From: Pseudomonadota bacterium
GTDB taxonomy: Bacteria > Pseudomonadota > Alphaproteobacteria > Reyranellales > Reyranellaceae
Assembly: GCA_018240745.1 (NCBI GenBank)
Contig: JAFEFF010000220.1
Location: 24,243 to 88,242 of the forward strand
Length of the DNA stretch: 64,000 bases
Direction: 5' to 3'
The position numbers and the translations under genes were made by a program. A model generated the notes under the pieces. The model was not told where the DNA came from and searched no databases. It worked only from the letters and a program-made list of their open reading frames with translations. Shown here one piece after another: positions 59,732 to 64,000 of the stretch (its first letter is position 1; each line of letters opens with the position of its first letter).

Positions 59732-61384
59732 TCAGCCCCTGAAACCATTGACGATCGGATAGCGCCGCTCCCGGCTGATCAGGCGCGAGGTGATCTTCAC
59801 GCCGGGCGGCGCCTGGCGGCGCTTGTACTCGGCCCCTTCGAGCAGACGCCAGACGCGCTGCACGGTTGCGGCGTCGTGGCCCTGCCGGGTGAGCTCCTCC
59901 GCCGACAGATCGTGCTCGATCAGGCCCTTCAGGATGGTGTCCAGAAGCGGATAGGGCGGCAGCGAATCCTCGTCCTTCTGGTCGGGCTTGAGCTCGGCCG
60001 ACGGCGGCTTGGCGATGATGCGCTCGGGGATCACCGGACCCTTGCGGCCCAGCGCGCCCTCGGGCCGCTGCGCATTGCGCCACTTGCAGAGCTCGAACAC
60101 GGTCGTCTTGTAGACGTCCTTCAGGACGTTGAAGCCGCCGCACATGTCGCCGTAGAGCGTGGCGTAACCGACCGCCATCTCCTACTTGTTGCCGGTCGTC
60201 AGCACCATGCCGCCGAGCTTGTTCGACGCGGCCATGAGCGTGACGCCGCGGGCGCGGCTCTGGATGTTCTCCTCGGTGACGTCCTCCCTGCGATTGCCGA
60301 ACAGCGGCATGAGCATCGCGCGGAACGCCTCCATCGCCGGCTCGATGCCGACGATGTCGTACTTCACGCCGATCGCCTCGGCGCAGGCCTTGGCATCCTC
60401 CAGCGACTCCCGGCTGGTATAGGGCGACGGCATCATGATGGTGTGCACGCGCTCCGGTCCCAGCGCGTCGGCCGCCACCGCGGCCGTGAGAGCCGAATCG
60501 ACGCCGCCCGACAGGCCGATGATCACCGACGGGAAGCCGGTCTTGTTCACGTAGTCGCGCAGGCCGAGCATCATCGCCTGATAGATCGAATCGTTCTGCT
60601 CGAGCTCGGGCGCAATCGGACCGGGCTGGCATTCCCAGCCGCCGCCGTTGCGGCGGAACTCGACCGTCGCCACCTGCTCGCGGAACGAGGCGAGCTTCGC
60701 CTTGAGCAGGCGGTCGGCGCCCAGCACGAACGAGCCGCCGTCGTAGATCACCTCGTCCTGTCCGCCGACCTGGTTGACGTAGGCGAGCGGCAGGCCGCTC
60801 TCGATCACGCGCTTCACGCCGAGCTGCACGCGGATATCGGTCTTGCCGACCTCGTAGGGCGAGCCGTTGGGCACCAGCAGGATCTCACCGCCGGTCTCGG
60901 AGATGCATTCGACGACGTCGGGTGTCCACACGTCCTCGCAGATCGGCACGCCGATGCGCACCCCGTTGAACACCAGCGGCCCCGGCATCGGCCCGGGCGC
61001 AAACACGCGCTTGTCGTCGAATACGCCGTAGCTCGGCAGGTCGACCTTGAAGCGCTTGCCGATGATCTCTCCCTTGTCGAGCGCGACGATGGCGTTGTAG
61101 AGCTTGCCGTCCTCGACCCACGGCGAGGTGACGAACAGGCCCGGTCCGCCGTCCTTCGTGTCGGCGCGCAACGCCTCGACCGCCTCCATGCACTGGCGCT
61201 GGAAGGCGGGCTTCAGCACCAGGTCCTCGGGGAAGTAGCCCGCGATCACCAGCTCCGGGGTGATCACTAGGTCGGCGCCCTGCTCCTTTGCCTCGGCCCG
61301 CGCCGCCCGGACCTTCGCCAGATTGCCGACGATGTCGCCGACCTTGGGATTGAGTTGGGCGAGCGCGACCTTGAGGCTGTCCAT
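59732..61384 (-). pseudogene. nadE: glutamine-dependent NAD+ synthase, interrupted by an in-frame amber codon
   Basis: The full frame is 550 codons. It has an N-terminal nitrilase-type amidase domain with E44, K113 and C149 (TPELVIAGYFP, GKRFKVDLP, VPICEDVW). A C-terminal NAD-synthase domain has the ATP motif SGGVDS at 292-297. At 60182-60184 the codon is TAG (codon 401), inside the conserved TTGNK-S-EMAVGYATLYGD. The family has Ser here, and TCG to TAG is a single C-to-A change. Both sides are otherwise intact and in the same frame, ending properly at 59732. GAG-ATG follows the stop, giving AGTAGGAGATG, which may allow restart at M403. The gene is normally essential, so it may be split, suppressed, replaced elsewhere, or a base-calling error. 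Confidence 0.88.
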
Positions 61385-61400
61385 CACCGTCGTCCCTCTC

Positions 61401-61535
61401 CGTCGTCCCGACCGAAGCGCGAAGCGCGCAGTGGAGGGACCTCTTTTCCGCAAAAAGCTCGGTGATCGTGGAAAAAAGGTCCCTCCACTCCGCTTCGCTC
61501 GAGCGCGGGGATGCCCCGCGCGAGTCGGGACGACG
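61401..61535. repeat. family B inverted repeat, copy B2
   Basis: CGTCGTCCCGA... at the left pairs with ...TCGGGACGACG at 61525-61535. Internal matches include AGCGCGAAGCGC-like and GGAGGGACC/GGTCCCTCC. It lies between ridA and nadE, so nadE probably depends on a promoter beyond it or within it. Confidence 0.85.
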
Positions 61536-61541
61536 AATGGA

Positions 61542-61928
61542 TCACTTGGCGGCCACGCACTCGATCTCGACCAGCATGGCGGGATCGGCCAGGCCCTGCA
61601 CGACCAGCAGGGTCGAGGCCGGATACGGGTCGCCCGTGATGAACTGGTCGCGCGCCGCGCGGTTGGCGGCGATGTAGCGGGCGTCGGTGATGAAGCTGGT
61701 GAGCTTGACGATGTCCTTGTAGCCCATGCCGGCCGCCTTCAGGACCTGGCCGATATTCTTCCAGGCCTGCAGGGCCTGCTTCTCGAAGGTCGGCGCGAGC
61801 TTGCCGCGCGAATCGAGGCCGACCTGGCCCGAAACGTAGAGAACGCGCGCGTTCGGCGGCACTTCGGCGCCGAGGCTGTACTTGCCGGCCAGGGCGACGG
61901 TCTTGGGATTGTGGAACTTGATGGCCAT
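61542..61928 (-). CDS. RidA/YjgF family protein
   Basis: 128 residues. The RidA fold is visible: LYVSGQVGLDSRGKL, KNIGQVLKAAG, DIVKLTSFITDARYI, ASTLLVVQGLADPAMLVEIECVA. The Arg/Glu motif expected in 2-iminobutanoate/2-iminopropanoate deaminases is only partly seen at ARDQFITGDPYPAS, so enamine/imine deaminase function is probable but not certain. GGGGAGCC precedes ATG 61928. Divergent from trmFO, 47 bp between starts. Confidence 0.85.
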   Translation of the reverse strand: MAIKFHNPKTVALAGKYSLGAEVPPNARVLYVSGQVGLDSRGKLAPTFEKQALQAWKNIGQVLKAAGMGYKDIVKLTSFITDARYIAANRAARDQFITGDPYPASTLLVVQGLADPAMLVEIECVAAK

Positions 61929-61975
61929 TCTTGGCTCCCCCATGTAAGGAGGCGCACGGTTTCAGGTCCCCATAC

Positions 61976-63331
61976 ATGGCGTCAAGCAGGAAGGTGCATA
62001 TAGTCGGCGGCGGCCTCGCAGGCAGCGAGGCGGCGTGGCAACTCGCGCAAGCGAACGTGCCGGTGACGCTGCACGAGATGCGGCCGGTGCGCGCGACCGA
62101 GGCGCATATCACCGATTCGCTGGCGGAGCTGGTCTGCTCGAACTCTTTCCGCTCGGACGATGCGCAGAACAACGCGGTCGGCCTGCTGCACGAGGAGATG
62201 CGCCGCGCCGGTTCGCTGATCATGCGCGCCGCCGACATGCACAAGCTGCCAGCCGGCGGTGCGCTGGCGGTCGACCGGCACGGCTTCTCGGCCGCGGTGC
62301 AGGAGGCGCTGCTCGCCCACCCGCTGGTGACGCTCGAGCGCGCGGAAGTGGCCGGCCTGCCGCCCGCCGAGTGGGAGAGCACGATCATCGCGACCGGCCC
62401 CCTCACCTCGCCCGCGCTGGCCGAGGCCCTTGCGAAGCTCACCGGCGAGGAGTCGCTCGCCTTCTTCGACGCGATCGCGCCGATCGTCCATCACGACTCT
62501 ATCGACCAGTCGATCGCCTGGAAGCAGTCGCGCTACGACAAGGCGGGACCCGGCGGCAGCGGCGCCGACTACATCAACTGCCCGCTCGACAAGGAGCAGT
62601 ACGAGGCTTTCGTCGCGGGCCTGCTGGCGGGCGAGAAGACCGAGTTCAAGCAGTGGGAATCGAGCACGCCCTACTTCCAGGGCTGCCAGCCGATCGAGGT
62701 GATCGCCTCGACCGGGCCGCAGAGCCTGCGCTTCGGCCCGATGAAGCCGGTCGGCCTGCGCGACCCGCGCACCGGCCGGCGGCCGTGGGCGGTGGTGCAG
62801 CTCCGCCAGGACAATGCGCTCGGCACGCTGTGGAACATCGTCGGTTTCCAGACCAAGCTGAAGCATGGCGAGCAGGTGCGCCTGTTCCGCACCATCCCCG
62901 GCCTGCAGAACGCCGAGTTCGCGCGGTTGGGCGGGCTGCATCGCAACACCTTCCTCAACAGCCCGCGCCTGCTCGACGGCACGCTGCGCCTGAAGGCGAG
63001 GCCGGACCTGCGCTTCGCCGGCCAGATCACCGGCTGCGAAGGTTATGTCGAGAGCGCCGCCGTCGGTCTCCTGGCCGGCCGGTTCGCGGCGGCGGAGCTT
63101 CGCGGCGAGACGCCGAGCGTGCCGCCCGGCACCACCGCAATGGGCGCCCTGCTCAACCACATCACCGGCGGCGCCGACGCCTCGACCTTCCAGCCGATGA
63201 ACGTGAACTTCGGACTGTTCCCGCCGATCGAGGGCACCTTGCGCGGCAAGGAACGCAAGCAGGCGCTGGCCGCGCGGGCACTGCGCGACTTCGATCGCTG
63301 GCTGGCGCCCGCCAAGCTCGCCGCCGAGTGA
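61976..63331 (+). CDS. trmFO: methylenetetrahydrofolate--tRNA-(uracil-5-)-methyltransferase
   Basis: 451 residues. An FAD-binding GGGLAGSE is at 11-18. The catalytic Cys is probably C54 in LVCSNSFRSDD, which is highly conserved in TrmFO. DKAGPGGSGADYINCPLDK and GCQPIEV give the second Cys region. The enzyme makes m5U54 of the tRNA T-loop with folate rather than SAM. A TAAGGAGG lies 24 bp upstream of the ATG, but no in-frame codon is nearer, so ATG 61976 is kept. Confidence 0.93.
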   Translation: MASSRKVHIVGGGLAGSEAAWQLAQANVPVTLHEMRPVRATEAHITDSLAELVCSNSFRSDDAQNNAVGLLHEEMRRAGSLIMRAADMHKLPAGGALAVDRHGFSAAVQEALLAHPLVTLERAEVAGLPPAEWESTIIATGPLTSPALAEALAKLTGEESLAFFDAIAPIVHHDSIDQSIAWKQSRYDKAGPGGSGADYINCPLDKEQYEAFVAGLLAGEKTEFKQWESSTPYFQGCQPIEVIASTGPQSLRFGPMKPVGLRDPRTGRRPWAVVQLRQDNALGTLWNIVGFQTKLKHGEQVRLFRTIPGLQNAEFARLGGLHRNTFLNSPRLLDGTLRLKARPDLRFAGQITGCEGYVESAAVGLLAGRFAAAELRGETPSVPPGTTAMGALLNHITGGADASTFQPMNVNFGLFPPIEGTLRGKERKQALAARALRDFDRWLAPAKLAAE

Positions 63332-63341
63332 TCTTTCGCTG

Positions 63342-63440
63342 GGGGCGCGCCACTCCAGTGGCGCGTCATAGTCTTCCGGACCGCGGAGCTCCAGCTCCGC
63401 TCATGAGCGGGCCTGGAGGCCCGCGGTCCGCATGATCATG
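63342..63440. repeat. family A nested-palindrome intergenic repeat, copy A5
   Basis: The cleanest complete copy. A perfect palindrome CGCGCCACT-cc-AGTGGCGCG lies at 63345-63364. GGACCGCGG (63377-63385) pairs with CCGCGGTCC (63420-63428). Within it, AGCTCCAG faces CTGGAGGC and the centre is the palindrome CGCTCATGAGCG. It follows trmFO by about 10 bp. Confidence 0.9.
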
Positions 63441-63530
63441 AGAAGACGCCGTAATATTTCGTAATGTCCCGACACGATCGGTAACCAAACGTGTTTTAAC
63501 GTCGAGCCCGGAATGCGTTGAGATGCTGTC

Positions 63531-63818
63531 ATGAACAGCCCCTCAGCCATCATCCCCCGCAAGCTGGAGAGCGTTTCGCTGCAGATGGAGATCTTCAGCG
63601 AAATCCGTCATCTCCTCGCACCCTACCAGGTCAACGGCATGCCGATCACGGGCGACACCGTGATCTGCGACGGCACCACGGTCGATTCGCTCACCGTGAT
63701 GGACATCATCGTCGACCTGGAAGATCGCTTCGATATCTCGATCCCGATGAAGCAGGTCGCCGAAATCCGCACGGTGAACCAGCTCGCCGACACGATATCG
63801 AGGCAGGTCATAAGATAA
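63531..63818 (+). CDS. acyl carrier protein, orphan
   Basis: 95 residues. The phosphopantetheine attachment motif reads TTVDSLTVMDIIVDLE, with Ser at 53, and helix II continues RFDISIPMKQVAEI. The first 25 residues add a helix (SVSLQMEIFSEIRHLLAPY) not found in FabD-type AcpP. It is not next to any synthase, acyltransferase or holo-ACP synthase gene, so its partner is unknown. It may serve lipid A or secondary metabolism. Confidence 0.85.
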   Translation: MNSPSAIIPRKLESVSLQMEIFSEIRHLLAPYQVNGMPITGDTVICDGTTVDSLTVMDIIVDLEDRFDISIPMKQVAEIRTVNQLADTISRQVIR

Positions 63819-63839
63819 GCTCGTTCGGCAGTCGCCTGC

Positions 63840-63906
63840 CGCCTCATTATCTTCCGGACCGCGAGCCTCCGGCTCGCTCAAACCTCATGAGCGAGCCGGA
63901 GGCTCG
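63840..63906. repeat. family A repeat, copy A6, cut at its right end
   Basis: It starts CCTCATTATCTTCCGGACCG like other copies. CGAGCCTCCGGCTCGCTCA (63862-63880) pairs perfectly with TGAGCGAGCCGGAGGCTCG (63888-63906), 19 bp. The next bases should be CGGTCC to close the outer GGACCG (63856), but instead TTGGTGTGG begins. That suggests insertion of the mobile element at 63906/63907. Confidence 0.82.
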
Positions 63907-64000
63907 TTGGTGTGGACGGCCCCCAACGGCATCGATGTGCCAGGATGAGGTCGTTAGGTCTCATCAAAGGGAGCCGTCCATGACGACGATAGCACGACTT
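63907..64000 (+). mobile_element. probable left end of an IS110-family insertion sequence
   Basis: From 63907 the sequence leaves the palindromic repeat and does not match its siblings. A GGACGGC (63914-63920) is mirrored by GCCGTCC (63973-63979) just before an ATG whose first codons read MTTIARL. That is the type of start seen in IS110-family transposases (commonly followed by GLDIAK). Only 94 bp is in the window, so the assignment is by inference. IS110-type elements have no flanking duplication in some groups and often insert into REP-type palindromes. Confidence 0.45.
63980..64000 (+). CDS. probable transposase, first seven codons only
   Basis: ATG at 63980 with GGGAG 6 bases upstream, reading MTTIARL to the window end. 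The sequence length is too short for any domain. The reading is supported only by the location in the putative insertion sequence and a good ribosome binding site. Confidence 0.4.

Overview
The window looks like an ordinary chromosomal stretch of a high-GC alphaproteobacterium. Coding density is high, most gaps are a few tens of bases, and nearly every protein matches a family typical of that class. I infer a metabolically versatile soil or water organism of the Reyranella/Rhodospirillales type. The reasons are the many CoA-linked, Rieske, flavin monooxygenase, amidohydrolase, GST and orphan tripartite-tricarboxylate (Bug) binding-protein genes. The taxon is an inference, not read directly. 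No rRNA, tRNA, CRISPR array, prophage or plasmid functions were seen.

Layout. 1-12.6 kb: housekeeping genes (AsmA fragment, 23S pseudouridine synthase, L,D-transpeptidase, rarA, Do-type protease, class II ribonucleotide reductase nrdJ, plsC, hpt). 12.6-18.6 kb: a DUF4175 envelope protein, lysA, argH and a TlpA-type thioredoxin. 19-28 kb: an accessory catabolic block (family III CoA-transferase, Rieske oxygenase, Baeyer-Villiger-type monooxygenase, glyoxalase, maleate-isomerase-like protein, M81 peptidase, amidohydrolase). 28-33 kb: fkbM, hbd, etfAB and cobalamin adenosyltransferase. 33-44 kb: mixed oxidoreductases and hydrolases, crotonyl-CoA carboxylase/reductase, a luciferase-like oxidoreductase, a Crp/Fnr regulator and an Asp/Glu racemase. 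44-46.5 kb: an ArsR-controlled SRPBCC/DUF899/GST cluster with a clear palindromic operator. 46.5-58.9 kb: thioesterase, cysS, two tandem Bug proteins, two lipoproteins, an acyl-CoA ligase, DUF445, a hydroxyisobutyrate-type dehydrogenase, GST and an Nramp transporter. 58.9-64 kb: phosphodiesterase, NAD+ synthase, RidA, trmFO, an orphan acyl carrier protein and the first bases of a probable insertion sequence.

Three B12-related functions recur: a B12-dependent reductase, the adenosyltransferase that makes the cofactor, and Ccr of the ethylmalonyl-CoA pathway (whose downstream mutases use B12). ETF, hydroxybutyryl-CoA dehydrogenase, acyl-CoA ligase, thioesterase and CoA-transferase point to heavy acyl-CoA traffic.

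The most notable features are not conventional genes. (1) NAD+ synthase carries an in-frame amber codon at codon 401, where the family has Ser. (2) A family of nested palindromic intergenic repeats occurs in six places, with stem sequences that covary between copies. One copy is cut off by what looks like the left end of an IS110-family element. (3) Another repeat supplies the last 16 codons of argH. (4) A hairpin overlaps the ribosome binding site of the second Bug gene. (5) Several gene relics are present: a 13-codon GltX start, a Bug tail and an SRPBCC head.
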